The notes: generated from the sequence alone by a model not told the origin. A stretch of 64,000 nt of DNA from Collimonas pratensis (GCF_001584185.1 NZ_CP013234.1:3472001-3536000); one strand, 5' to 3'. Counted from the stretch's first letter, positions 43,701 to 52,378 are shown. Made by a program: numbers and translations.

Positions 43701-44165
43701 TCAAGCCTTACTTGGCGTGCGGTCCACCGATGCCCCAGCCGCCGGTGCTGCACAAGGCATCAAAGTCGTGCGCAAGATCGGCCAGGGCGATCGCCCCAGC
43801 TTCTTTATGATCAGTGATTCCGCCTGGCGTAATACATCATCCAGCGCGGCGTTGACTACGCGCTCAACCACACACTCAGGATTATCGCTCTCGTTGCCAA
43901 TGGCAAAAACCTGCGGCCCGCCGACGGCTTTGTGGACGTCCAGCAGCGTGATTTTCTTCAGATCGCAAACAATCGTCCAGCCGCCGCCGTGCCCCTTTTC
44001 CGAGCGCACGTATCCTGCTTCCCGCAGGCCTGCCATGGTGCGCCGGACCACCACCGGATTCGTATTGAGCATCTTGGAAATCTGCTCGGAGGTGAACGGC
44101 TGGTCGTGCCGCGCCATGTGCAGCAAGACATGCAGCATGCGGGAAAGTCGGCTATCGCTTCTCAT
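43701..44165 (-). CDS. Rrf2 family regulator with C-terminal frameshift
   Basis: A 154-residue frame. The N-terminal winged helix (SRMLHVLLHMARHDQPFTSEQISKML) and the KGHGGGW wing segment fit the Rrf2 family, cysteine-poor subgroup. After ESLIIKKLG the C-terminus departs from the family. One extra G in the run on the coding strand (C-run 43794-43797 on the plus strand) would instead give AIALADLAHDFDALC, a typical Rrf2 ending, with a stop at 43708. The DNA-binding half is intact. It faces the IS-interrupted oxidoreductase gene, its probable target. Confidence 0.8.
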   Translation of the reverse strand: MRSDSRLSRMLHVLLHMARHDQPFTSEQISKMLNTNPVVVRRTMAGLREAGYVRSEKGHGGGWTIVCDLKKITLLDVHKAVGGPQVFAIGNESDNPECVVERVVNAALDDVLRQAESLIIKKLGRSPWPILRTTLMPCAAPAAGASVDRTPSKA

Positions 44166-44361
44166 CGGGTATGCCTAAAAGTTGATTGGGCCAGCAATAC
44201 CGGCTAAATGTAACATTATAAGTTGCGCAAGCATTCTTCTCAAGTTATCATGGAACTTCAATAGTTTCGTGACATCGCCGCGCAGGGGACCGCCGCAATC
44301 AAGCCGGCCGGCGCCCCCGCTCTTGTCCATCCGTGAAAACCAAGCATCGAAAGGAGCATTC

Positions 44362-45172
44362 ATGCAGTATGACGTGATTATTATTGGCGGGAGCTATGCC
44401 GGCCTGGCGGCGGGGATGCCGCTGGCGCGCGCACGCCGCAAGATCCTGGTAATAGATGGCGGGCAGCGGCGCAACCGTTTTGCACAGCACTCGCATGGCT
44501 TCCTCACCCAGGACGGCGCAGACGCAGGCGCAATCGCGGCCAAGGGGCGCGAACAACTGCTCGCCTACGACACCGTGCACTGGCTGGAAGGCAAAGCCAG
44601 CAGCGCCGAACGAACCGAACATGGCTTTCGTGTCCAGATCGAAGGCATGGAATCCCTGGAAGCCAGGCGGCTGGTGCTGGCGACCGGAGTCGTCGACCTG
44701 CTGCCGGATGTGCCCGGCCTTGCCGAGCGCTGGGGCAGCCACGTGTTCCACTGCCCCTATTGCCACGGCTACGAGCTGAACCAAGGACAGATCGGCGTAC
44801 TCGCAAGCTCGCCCATGTCGATGCATCTGGCGCTGTTGCTGCCCGACTGGGGCGCGACGACCTTCTTCTTGAACGACGCCTTCGAACCCGACGATGAACA
44901 GCTTGAGAAACTCAAGGCGCGCGGCGTCAGGCTGGAACGCAACCGCATAGCGCGGATCGAAGGTGCGCTTGAGTTGATCATGCAAGACGGACGCATGGTG
45001 AAGCTTGACGGGCTGTTCACGGCAACCAGGCTGGAGGTGGCCAGCCCGATCGCCGCCCTGGTCGGCTGCGAATTCGACGAAGGGTCTTTCGGCCGCACCA
45101 TCAAGACCGATCTCATGAAGGCAAGCACAGTGCAGGGTGTTTACGCCTGCGGCGACGCGGCGCGCCCGGGTC
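44362..45172 (+). pseudogene. Thioredoxin-reductase-like NAD(P)/FAD oxidoreductase, cut by an IS element
   Basis: About 270 codons of a pyridine-nucleotide-disulfide oxidoreductase. The FAD motif IIIGGSYAGLAAG opens the protein, ATGVVDLLPDVPG is in the middle, the redox pair CPYC is in HCPYCHGYEL, and the second FAD motif GVYACGDAARPG lies at the break. At 45173 an IS1182-type element begins. The frame continues into the IS and ends KTNLHVKH-like at 45261, losing the last helix. The sequence right of the IS can restore a family-like ending (LPLIAQDGKSAANCML). The divergent Rrf2 gene is probably its regulator. Confidence 0.85.
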
Positions 45173-46876
45173 GAGGCTGTGTAAAAACGCAAAATCATTT
45201 CTCAGGTGAGCGCGTTCGTCTTCGATCCAATTTGGAAACGAACCTGCACGTAAAACATTAGCACGGAGCACGGCGACAAAAAAATATTTAACGGCTGCGA
45301 AAGGCCTGCTCAATTAGCAGGAACAATATCTCGTAGAGATGCAAAAAAAGGCCGTCAGGCCCTCATGGCTGCAATCAATCGATGAGTACCCAGTATTGCC
45401 ATGATCCGTTTCAGATTGTAAGCCAGTACGTGCAAGCTCATTTCAGTACTCACCCGTGGGAGTGACCTGGTCAGGAAGTGCGTTGCACCCATCCATGCCT
45501 TGAGCGTGCCAAATGGATGCTCGACGGTCTGCCGGCGTAAGCGGGCAGGATTGGGCCAGACATTTAAGCGCCGCTGCATTCGCTCAAGTACATCCTCATG
45601 TTCCCAACGGGCGATACGCCGATTGGTGCCGGTAGTACATTGCGCCTTGATTGGGCATGCCGGGCAGGCAGACGACCAATATTTATGCCACCGCAACCCG
45701 TGTTCGATTGTTGTGAAACGCCAGATAGCTCGTTGTCCGGCCGGACACTGGTACTCGTCGCTTTGCGCCAGATAAATGAAATCCGTTTTATCGAAGAGGC
45801 CTTGTGCCCGGTTGCCCGAAGTCAGAGGTTTCGGTACCAGCGGCGTCACGCCAAGCTTCTCGCATGCGAGAATTTCCGCTCCGCTGAAATAGCCGCGGTC
45901 CGCGACCACAGTCAAATCTTGCTTTCCGATTGCGTTTTGCGCTTGTGCCGCCATCGACGCTAGCTGCGTTCGATCGTGCCCGACATTGGTCACCTCATGC
46001 GACACGATCAGATGATTTCTGGTATCGACCGCAGTCTGGACGTTGTAGCCCACCATGCCTGTGCCACGGCCACTCGTGGCCATGGATCTGGCATCCGGAT
46101 CTGTCAGAGATATTTGCTTATCTGGTGTCTGCTGCAGCTGCTTGTTGATCTCGTTGAATCCTTCGATCTGCTTCTTGATGGAGGCAATTTTTTCCTTCAG
46201 ATGCGAGACGCGGGCCTCAGGCACTAACTCCGGCTGGCGGTCGGCACGATCAAGCTCCTCGAGGTAGCGTGCAATGTTGGCTTCGAGTTGCTCGATTCGT
46301 GCCTGAAGCTTCCTGTCGGTAAAGTTCTTATCGCGATTGTTGACCGCCTTGAACTTGCTGCCATCGATGGCGATATCGGTATTGGCAAACAGATCGAGAT
46401 TGCGGCACATCAGAACAAATTGACGACAGACCTTGCTGATCGCTGGCCCGTTGTTCTTGCGGAAGTCTGCAATGGTCTTGAAGTCCGGCATCAGGCGACT
46501 CGTCAGCCACATGACCTCGATGTTGCGTTGTGCCTCGCGTTCCAGGCGCCGGCTCGATTGGACTCGGTTGAGGTAACCGTAGATATAAATCTTCAGCAGC
46601 ACGCTGGGATGATAAGACGGCCGTCCGGTCTGCGCTGGCTTCGCGCCACCGAAACCAAGCGAGCCAAGATCAAGCGAGTCGACAAAGACATCGATGACTC
46701 TGACAGGATTATCTTCACTGACGTAATCTTCGAGCTGCTCTGGCAGCAGGATACTCTGCGTGCGATCCGTTCCCTGGACAAAGCGTTTCATCGAAGCCTC
46801 GATCAAATATGCAATGTCGATTTGACGCTTGTATCGAGAAATAGTTTACTAACTGGATGCGTTTTCACACAGCCTC
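45173..46876. mobile_element. IS1182-family insertion sequence
   Basis: A 1704 bp element. The terminal inverted repeats are GAGGCTGTGTAAAAACGC at 45173-45190 and, reversed, GAGGCTGTGTGAAAACGC at 46859-46876 (17 of 18 identical). Both ends are flanked by GGTC (45169-45172 and 46877-46880), a 4-bp target duplication. One transposase gene fills most of it. Intact ends and an intact gene suggest a recent insertion. Confidence 0.92.
45355..46791 (-). CDS. IS1182-family DDE transposase
   Basis: A 478-residue transposase. The N-terminal domain begins MKRFVQGTDRTQSILLP and includes GRPSYHPSVLLKIYIYGY. The DDE core has acids in DIAIDGSKF and VVADRGYF, with the Glu in VEHPFGTLKAWMG. A zinc-ribbon-like CPACPIKAQC lies just before the last part. 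A coiled-coil insert (LKEKIASIKKQIEGFNEINK) separates the first two acids. The ATG at 46791 has GAGG upstream. The frame is uninterrupted, so the protein is probably active. Confidence 0.92.
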   Translation of the reverse strand: MKRFVQGTDRTQSILLPEQLEDYVSEDNPVRVIDVFVDSLDLGSLGFGGAKPAQTGRPSYHPSVLLKIYIYGYLNRVQSSRRLEREAQRNIEVMWLTSRLMPDFKTIADFRKNNGPAISKVCRQFVLMCRNLDLFANTDIAIDGSKFKAVNNRDKNFTDRKLQARIEQLEANIARYLEELDRADRQPELVPEARVSHLKEKIASIKKQIEGFNEINKQLQQTPDKQISLTDPDARSMATSGRGTGMVGYNVQTAVDTRNHLIVSHEVTNVGHDRTQLASMAAQAQNAIGKQDLTVVADRGYFSGAEILACEKLGVTPLVPKPLTSGNRAQGLFDKTDFIYLAQSDEYQCPAGQRAIWRFTTIEHGLRWHKYWSSACPACPIKAQCTTGTNRRIARWEHEDVLERMQRRLNVWPNPARLRRQTVEHPFGTLKAWMGATHFLTRSLPRVSTEMSLHVLAYNLKRIMAILGTHRLIAAMRA

Positions 46877-47228
46877 GGTCGTTTTCAGACACGAAGAGCA
46901 TCGTACAGTTTGCCGCTGATTGCTCAAGACGGAAAGTCAGCTGCAAACTGTATGCTGTCGATAACGCGGTGGTATGGCAACAATAACGCATTCCGGATCG
47001 CCCGGATTGAGACGCTGATATTGCCCCCGGTGTGGGCCTGTTCCATTCACGGCGGCATGGCGCACAAACGATGCGGTTGCTGCAATCTTCTCGGCCGGCA
47101 GCATCCAGCCCGGAACGCAGGTGGCGCTTGCGAAGCCCGTCACTTTCAGTCAAACGATGTAACCCGTCATGCTCGCGCGCCCCTGAGAAAAAGTCCATGA
47201 CGATTCTCGATACGCTTGCATTCGTAGC
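46877..47228. other. Right-hand remnant of the interrupted oxidoreductase and intergenic DNA
   Basis: Joining bases 46877 onward to the left fragment (one GGTC copy) reads PGRFQTRRASYSLP and then LIAQDGKSAANCML, resembling the C-terminal FAD helix of this enzyme family. The frame then runs on to 47200 without family resemblance, so the original stop may have been lost or shifted. I see no other gene here. Confidence 0.5.
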
Positions 47229-48503
47229 TCAGGCAGCCCGCAGCGTACGCACTTCGACCGTGATGTGCGACAGTCCGTTGAGCCGCCACAGCAAGCGATG
47301 ATAGAAATCCGGCCCGCGCAACGCTTCCTCGGTGACCACTGAAACCACTGCGCCGAAGTGGCCTGGCCCGAGCCGCCAGACGTGCAAATCGATCAGCTGG
47401 TCGCCTGCGGCGTCGACCGCTGCCTTGACCTTCCCTGCCATCGCATCGTCGGTGCTGATATCCATCAGGTTGGCGCCGGTATCGCGGATCAGGCCGTATG
47501 ACCAGTTGGCGATCACCATGGCGCCAACGATGCCGGCCAGGGGATCCATCCAGAGCCAGCCAAAGGTTTTCGCCAGTAGCAATCCGATAATTGCCAGCAC
47601 GGAGACGGCGGCGTCGGCGATGACGTGAATATAGGCTGCACGCATGTTATGGTCGCGCGTGTCAACGCCGTGCTCGTCCGCTCCGTGAGCATGTTCTGCA
47701 AAGCTGACCGTGTGTTCGCCATCGGCAAGCGTCACCATCGCCTCGAAGCTGTGCGGCTCTGGGATCTCGACGGTGGACTGTAGGAAATCGGCAACCATGG
47801 CGAACGCGAACACCTGGCGCTTGCCGTCCGGCCGGACGGTCGTGACAGTCACATCGTGCGCCGACAGTCCGGCAGCTCCGCGCTCTGCCTTGATGCGGAA
47901 CACAGGCGGGACGCCATCCTCGAAAATCGAGAGCGCCAATGCCCCAGCCGACGTTTCAATGTACTGCACTTCTTCGCCATGGTCGTGACTGCCATGCTGG
48001 TCGCTGCCGTGGCTATGGCCGTGACTGTGTCCATGGTGATCATCGCCGCTCAACAGCCAGGCGCTGAGAATATTGACCAGCAAGCCGAGTACAGCGATAG
48101 GAATCGCTTCGCCGAAACGTATCGGCAGCGGTGACAGCAGGCGGTCGATTGCTTCATAGCCGATCAGCATGGCGATCATGGCCAGGATGATAGCGCTGGT
48201 AAATCCCGCAAGATCGCCCAGCTTGCCGGTGCCGAAGACAAAGCGCGGATCGTTGGCGTGCTTGCGGGCATAGGTATATGCCAGCGCCGCAATCAGCATC
48301 GCACCGGCGTGGGTGGACATGTGCATGCCGTCCGCCACCAGCGCCAGCGATCCGAACAGATGGCCGCCGACGATTTCGGCCAGCATCATCGCGCTGCACA
48401 ACGCAATCACGGCCCAGGTCTTGCGGCCGTTGCTGTCGTGGCCCTCCCCCAGGAAAACGTGATCATGCTCAGCCTTGAACGGTGCCTCGTAGAATTCGTT
48501 CAT
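47229..48503 (-). CDS. dmeF: DmeF-like cation diffusion facilitator (divalent metal exporter)
   Basis: A 424-residue CDF exporter with about six membrane segments. GHLFGSLALVADGMHMSTHAG holds the HxxxD-type metal site of TM2, and VIADAAVSVLAIIG in the second half its partner. Between them is a long His-rich loop (HHGHSHGHSHGSDQHGSHDHG) plus a soluble domain, typical of DmeF and absent from short CDF proteins. It should export Co/Ni-type ions by proton exchange. It sits 7 bp downstream of the DmeR-like repressor gene. Confidence 0.88.
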   Translation of the reverse strand: MNEFYEAPFKAEHDHVFLGEGHDSNGRKTWAVIALCSAMMLAEIVGGHLFGSLALVADGMHMSTHAGAMLIAALAYTYARKHANDPRFVFGTGKLGDLAGFTSAIILAMIAMLIGYEAIDRLLSPLPIRFGEAIPIAVLGLLVNILSAWLLSGDDHHGHSHGHSHGSDQHGSHDHGEEVQYIETSAGALALSIFEDGVPPVFRIKAERGAAGLSAHDVTVTTVRPDGKRQVFAFAMVADFLQSTVEIPEPHSFEAMVTLADGEHTVSFAEHAHGADEHGVDTRDHNMRAAYIHVIADAAVSVLAIIGLLLAKTFGWLWMDPLAGIVGAMVIANWSYGLIRDTGANLMDISTDDAMAGKVKAAVDAAGDQLIDLHVWRLGPGHFGAVVSVVTEEALRGPDFYHRLLWRLNGLSHITVEVRTLRAA

Positions 48504-48510
48504 GGCAGGC

Positions 48511-48786
48511 TCACTTGAAATAGCTGTGGACAACATTGATCAGCTGCTCTTTAGCGTCTTCCTGATTGCCGTCATGGGCGTCGGCATCGACCAGATGGGT
48601 GCGGATATGGTCTTCCAGCACCACCGCCAGCAAGCCGTTCATGGCGCCACGGCAGCCGGTGATCTGCTGCAGCACATCCATGCAGCCCTTTTCCTCTTCA
48701 AGGGCGCGTTCGATGGCGTCCAGCTGGCCGCGGATGCGCCGCACCCGGTTCAGCAGCTTTTGCTTGTCTTTGACGGTATGGCCCAT
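48511..48786 (-). CDS. dmeR: RcnR/CsoR-family metal-sensing repressor (DmeR-like)
   Basis: A 91-residue all-helical repressor. LLNRVRRIRGQLDAIERALEEEKGCMDVLQQI contains the conserved Cys of the metal site, and CRGAMNGLLAVVLEDHIRTHLVD supplies histidines. In RcnR/DmeR proteins, metal binding releases the repressor from DNA. GAGGA lies upstream of the ATG. The gene precedes dmeF by 7 bp and a perfect inverted-repeat operator lies 12 bp before its start. Confidence 0.9.
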   Translation of the reverse strand: MGHTVKDKQKLLNRVRRIRGQLDAIERALEEEKGCMDVLQQITGCRGAMNGLLAVVLEDHIRTHLVDADAHDGNQEDAKEQLINVVHSYFK

Positions 48787-48797
48787 GGCTTCCTCGA

Positions 48798-48825
48798 TAT
48801 ATAGTATAGGGGGGTATACTATATA
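48798..48825. promoter_or_regulatory. RcnR-type operator: inverted repeat around a G6 tract
   Basis: TATATAGTATA (48798-48808), GGGGGG (48809-48814) and TATACTATATA (48815-48825) form a perfect 11-base inverted repeat flanking a G tract. This is the TACT-G/C-tract-AGTA layout of RcnR/CsoR-type operators, which adopt A-form character at the G tract. It lies 12-39 bp before the dmeR start, matching autoregulation of dmeRF. Confidence 0.9.
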
Positions 48826-48940
48826 GAAGACGCAAAAGTGTAAACGGCCTTGTTAAAAACCGCGTGGATGACATTCTGGGCGGCAGCGATGCAGCCAGAA
48901 AGAAAAAAGCCACCAGATCGGCGGCTTTGTCAGGCATGAA

Positions 48941-49360
48941 CTAGCAGTTGCCTTTTTTCGCTTGTCCCGGCGGGCAATGGTAGCGGCCGCGGTCGTCATC
49001 GCGCCGGTCGTCGCCGCGGCGGTCGTCACGATACTGTCCGCGATCCTCGCCCTGGCGCCAGCCGCCGCGGCGCAGTTCCCAGCCGTTGCTGCCCTGGCGC
49101 CATTCCGGCCGGTCGTACTGATAGCCGGCGCGCGCTCTTTCCCAATGGCCTCCGGACCAGACGTGCCGGTTGCCGTTCCAGTTCCAATAGCCGGGCGCCC
49201 ACAGGTAGCCGACGCGTGGCGGCGGCACGCTCTCATACCTTGGCGGCGGTGGCGGCGTTCCAATCGTGATATTGACGCCGATTTGCGCCATTGCCTGGCC
49301 TGGCATAAAAGCCGCGGCGCTCAATGCTATCAGTGCAGTCGCACAGAGGATGCGTTTCAT
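48941..49360 (-). CDS. YXWGXW repeat-containing exported protein
   Basis: A 139-residue protein with a signal peptide (MKRILCATALIALSAAAFMPGQAMA). After a Pro-rich stretch come aromatic repeats of the YXWGXW type (GYLWAPGYWNWNGNRHVWSGGHW, RAGYQYDRPEW). The C-terminus is an Arg/Asp-rich tail ending in a two-cysteine PPGQAKKGNC. The family is common in betaproteobacteria and its role is unknown; the protein is probably periplasmic. Confidence 0.85.
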   Translation of the reverse strand: MKRILCATALIALSAAAFMPGQAMAQIGVNITIGTPPPPPRYESVPPPRVGYLWAPGYWNWNGNRHVWSGGHWERARAGYQYDRPEWRQGSNGWELRRGGWRQGEDRGQYRDDRRGDDRRDDDRGRYHCPPGQAKKGNC

Positions 49361-49510
49361 CTTTCTCTCCCTTGGTTATCTAGTATTGCAAACTATATCT
49401 TTAATTTTCTCAGAAACAATCATTGATGCAATAATTCACATCTGAGGCCGCCGTGTTACATCGGTTAAAAATTGTTAAATCACGAATCGCGAACTAACCA
49501 GCATCAAACC

Positions 49511-50311
49511 ATGACCATCACCATTGACGAACAACTGCGCGCCTATATCGATCCTTTAACCGAAGATGAATACGCCGCGCTGGAACGCAGCTTGCTGGCA
49601 GAAGGATGCCGCGACGCGCTGGTCTTGTGGGGCGATCTTTTGGTGGACGGGCATAACCGTTACGGCATCTGCCAGAAGCACGGCATTCCTTTCAACACCC
49701 TGCAGAACGACAGTTTCCGGTCGATCGACGATGTCCACCTGTGGATGATCGACAATCACCTCGGACGGCGCAGCGTATCGGATTTCCAGCGCGGCGTGCT
49801 CGCCTTGCGCAAGAAAGAAATCGTGGCGGCGCGGCTGGTGCAGGCGCAAAGCCGGCCAGCCACTGCAGAACCGACCAGTCCGGCACAGTCCGGCGGCGAT
49901 CCGCCCTGGACCCGGGAAACGGTGGCGCGCGCCGCGCGGGTCAGCAGCGCGACCCTGGGGCAGATCGAGAAAATCCAGAAGACGGCTGCGCCGGAGCTGG
50001 TCGGCGCGGTAAAGTCGGGCATCATTTCGATTAACGCCGCGGCCGCCGTAGCATCCTTGCCCAGCGAACAGCAGATCGCGGCGGTTACCGGCGGCAAGAA
50101 AGAGCTGCGCCAGGCCGCCAGGCAGGTCCGTGAAGCCCGGCTGCCGCCCAAACCGGAAGCGGAAGAGCCGCCGATCGATGCGACGCCGGAGCAGATCGAA
50201 ATCCATCGCTTGATGTTGCAGGTGGTCGAGCTCACCGAAGAACGCAATCAGTTGAGAAAGAAAGTGCAGCACTTGACCATTGCACTGACGGAAGCGCGTA
50301 GAGAACAATAG
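49511..50311 (+). CDS. Orphan ParB-like nuclease-domain protein
   Basis: A 266-residue protein. The ParB/Srx-like N-terminal domain (about 10-75) includes LAEGCRDALVLWGDLLVDGHNRYGICQKHGIPF, with the DGHNRY signature. A helix-turn-helix-like middle (TRETVARAARVSSATLGQIEKI) and a C-terminal coiled coil (LTEERNQLRKKVQHLTIALTEA) follow. No ParA partner, parS-like array or other partition gene is adjacent. It may be a plasmid- or element-derived regulator. The ATG at 49511 gives the best domain start. Confidence 0.75.
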   Translation: MTITIDEQLRAYIDPLTEDEYAALERSLLAEGCRDALVLWGDLLVDGHNRYGICQKHGIPFNTLQNDSFRSIDDVHLWMIDNHLGRRSVSDFQRGVLALRKKEIVAARLVQAQSRPATAEPTSPAQSGGDPPWTRETVARAARVSSATLGQIEKIQKTAAPELVGAVKSGIISINAAAAVASLPSEQQIAAVTGGKKELRQAARQVREARLPPKPEAEEPPIDATPEQIEIHRLMLQVVELTEERNQLRKKVQHLTIALTEARREQ

Positions 50312-50370
50312 CGTGCCGCCTGTTTTGCTGCGAACGGCGCGGCGCTGCATGTACATCCCGTCACTGCAAC

Positions 50371-51702
50371 TTAGTCATTCTTTGCTAGCCATGCTCCATG
50401 AAATCCGGCGGGAATCCGTCTCGGCAGCCGTACCGTCGCGATCGGATCGTTCTCGATATGGCGGCCATCAAGAATGACCACATCGCTGCTATCCGTCACC
50501 CTACGATAGACACAGACCAGCAGCCAGCCATCGTCCTCGTCGGAAGCGCCGGGACGCGGCACAAACACCGGCTCGCTGTTCTGGTCGCCTTCAGGCACCC
50601 GGTAGCGCTGCACAGCACCGCCGTCGAGATCATAGCGAAGCACGCCGCGCATCTCTGTATTGCTCGGCTGCTCCACAGCGTAGAGGAAGCGATAGGGACG
50701 GCCGGTCCGGCTTTCATTGATGCGCGGCAGCTCGATGCCGGTATCGTCAAGCTGCTTTTCAGTCACAATGCCCTGCTCCAGGTCGATGACATAGCGCCAC
50801 AGGACGCCGAGCGGATTGTCCTCGAAAGCCGCGATGTCATGCGCCAGCCGCAAGTACCACGGATAGCGGACCACATCCAGCACCACCGTCGATGCATCGG
50901 CGTCGTAGGCATTCACCACATGCAGGATAAAGCAGGGCGCGACGTCAAACCAGCGCATCTCGCCGCCATGGCGAGGAATCACGCCGATGCGCGCCTGGCG
51001 CTCCTCATGCCAGCGCAACGGCATGCGATGGCCGCGCGCCAGCATCGAGAAGTCATAGGCAACGTTCAGGTCAAGCAAGATACTGTGCGTGGCGGTAATC
51101 GCCATGTCGTGCAGCATCGACGGCGACGGCAGTTCGATTTCAAGGTCGACGCTTTGCACGCCGCCGGCGTCCGTCACCCCATAGCGCAGCCACGGCTTGC
51201 GCCAGTCGGCGCGAAAGCTCATCAGTTCGCCAGTCTGCGGATCAACTTTGGGGTGGGCGGTCATGCCATCCGCCAATCCCAGGTGGCGGCGCGGCGCTCC
51301 CAGCGTGTCAAGTTCGGCCGTCATCGCCAGCGGAGGGCCGCCTTCCGACAATGCCAGTATTTCGCCGGCGTGACGCAGCAGGTTGATGTTCGGATTGGTA
51401 TCGAGCAGCGACGGCGCCATCGCCGGATCGTGCACCTTTGCCCAGCGCTGGGTACGCAGCCAGCGGTTGCGGTAGCCGCTGACGCGGCCGCCTTGAAACG
51501 AGATGCCATGCAGCATGGCGGCTTCCGGCCACCAGGACAGCACGTCGTTTCCTTCAAAACGGCCGTTCAGCGGGTTCGGGCCATTGCGTACCAGCACACC
51601 TTCAAGATCCGGCGGAATCGTTCCGCTCACGGAAAATCCGGCAAGGTCGACTTCATCCATGACGGGCGCCATGGCGCCGGCATTCAGATTTAATGCAGTC
51701 AT
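50371..51702 (-). CDS. Carotenoid oxygenase family protein
   Basis: A 443-residue beta-propeller non-heme iron dioxygenase. Candidate iron-binding histidines are in MTAHPKVDP, LHDMAITATHS, FILHVVNAYD and AGFHGAW, and NGPNPLNGRFEGNDVL is the family start. Known members cleave carotenoids, stilbenes or related polyenes. No carotenoid biosynthesis gene is nearby, so lignostilbene- or plant-derived substrates are possible. A palindromic operator precedes it, and the AGAGGA-like ribosome site supports the start. Confidence 0.88.
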   Translation of the reverse strand: MTALNLNAGAMAPVMDEVDLAGFSVSGTIPPDLEGVLVRNGPNPLNGRFEGNDVLSWWPEAAMLHGISFQGGRVSGYRNRWLRTQRWAKVHDPAMAPSLLDTNPNINLLRHAGEILALSEGGPPLAMTAELDTLGAPRRHLGLADGMTAHPKVDPQTGELMSFRADWRKPWLRYGVTDAGGVQSVDLEIELPSPSMLHDMAITATHSILLDLNVAYDFSMLARGHRMPLRWHEERQARIGVIPRHGGEMRWFDVAPCFILHVVNAYDADASTVVLDVVRYPWYLRLAHDIAAFEDNPLGVLWRYVIDLEQGIVTEKQLDDTGIELPRINESRTGRPYRFLYAVEQPSNTEMRGVLRYDLDGGAVQRYRVPEGDQNSEPVFVPRPGASDEDDGWLLVCVYRRVTDSSDVVILDGRHIENDPIATVRLPRRIPAGFHGAWLAKND

Positions 51703-51743
51703 GTTGTTGTTCCTCTATCAGCCCTGGTTAAGTTGAGCAAATA

Positions 51744-51783
51744 ATACCCGGGTATAAATAACGAGTCAATAACACCCGGATAA
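51744..51783. promoter_or_regulatory. Palindromic operator pair upstream of carotenoid oxygenase
   Basis: ATACCCGGGTAT (51744-51755) is a perfect 12-base palindrome, and ACACCCGGATAA (51772-51783) is a related imperfect copy 28 bp away. They lie 42-81 bp upstream of the oxygenase start in AT-rich DNA, as expected for a TetR/MarR-type repressor pair of sites. No regulator gene is next to it. Confidence 0.65.
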
Positions 51784-51859
51784 AATTACAACACCCTCTT
51801 CCCGACCAATCGCTTGGCGCTCACCAGGAATCGGGAATCGAAGAAGGCATGACTCCGGC

Positions 51860-51951
51860 GACCACCCCGACCTGCTTGTCGGGCACATCGCCAGATGTGC
51901 TGCTTAAGCGCAGAAGACCACCGCATTCAGGCTGAATGCGGTGGTCGTTTT
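51860..51951 (+). ncRNA. Candidate structured small RNA with terminator
   Basis: Three stems lie in a row: CCCGAC/GTCGGG (51866-51871 with 51878-51883), GCACATC/GATGTGC (51883-51889 with 51894-51900, four-base loop) and a perfect 14-base terminator stem (51916-51929 with 51933-51946) followed by G and four Ts. GACCACC at 51860-51866 could instead pair with GGTGGTC at 51940-51946, giving two exclusive folds. No protein frame covers it, and the next plus-strand gene is far away. I cannot match it to a known RNA family. Confidence 0.45.
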
Positions 51952-52147
51952 AGCGATCTGGATAGGTAAAACAGGTGGCGGCCGAATCAGCTATTGGCCG
52001 ACGTGATCTGTAATGGCGGCGGCAATCGAAGCCGTGCTGGGAAGGAAGTCTTTAACTAAAACCAGAGCTTCGGCGCCAGGATTGATTCGACAGAACGGGC
52101 CTACGCCCCAATCGAGAATGCCGGCAACCTACGGATTGAAGCCGGCA

Positions 52148-52378
52148 TCATATAAGCTGGTCAGTAATGCGAACGTGCGCATCGGTGACGTGGAAGCCAT
52201 GCTTCTCAATGTCGTCCAGGCACTCTACCGAATCGACTCCTGGTGTCGGCGTGTCCCGACGCAGCTCCACCGGCTTGAACAAAGCCCACGGAGCGAACTT
52301 TGCAGGCAGGTTGCTCTCCGTTGTATCAGCCGTCATACCAAACACCCGGCCAGGTCCTCGAAAAATATAAACAAGCAT
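52148..52378 (-). CDS. Small hypothetical protein (76 aa)
   Basis: A 76-residue frame, MLVYIFRGPGRVFGMTADTT, continuing with a mixed soluble sequence (WALFKPVELRRDTPTPGVDS ... DDIEKHGFHVTDAHVRI). The ATG at 52378 has an AGGAG site upstream and is preferred to the longer frame from 52423. It reads like a real small protein with no recognised family. It shares a strand with the KTSC and folD genes downstream in sequence order but is separated by 153 bp. Confidence 0.6.
   Translation of the reverse strand: MLVYIFRGPGRVFGMTADTTESNLPAKFAPWALFKPVELRRDTPTPGVDSVECLDDIEKHGFHVTDAHVRITDQLI

Noticed and set aside
46877..47228. A separate intact gene right of the IS element
   Set aside because: The sequence reads best as the broken end of the oxidoreductase and has no ribosome site or start of its own.
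50398..51693. Plus-strand 431-codon frame antisense to the carotenoid oxygenase gene
   Set aside because: It shows antisense composition and no domain, while the minus-strand frame carries the conserved histidines.
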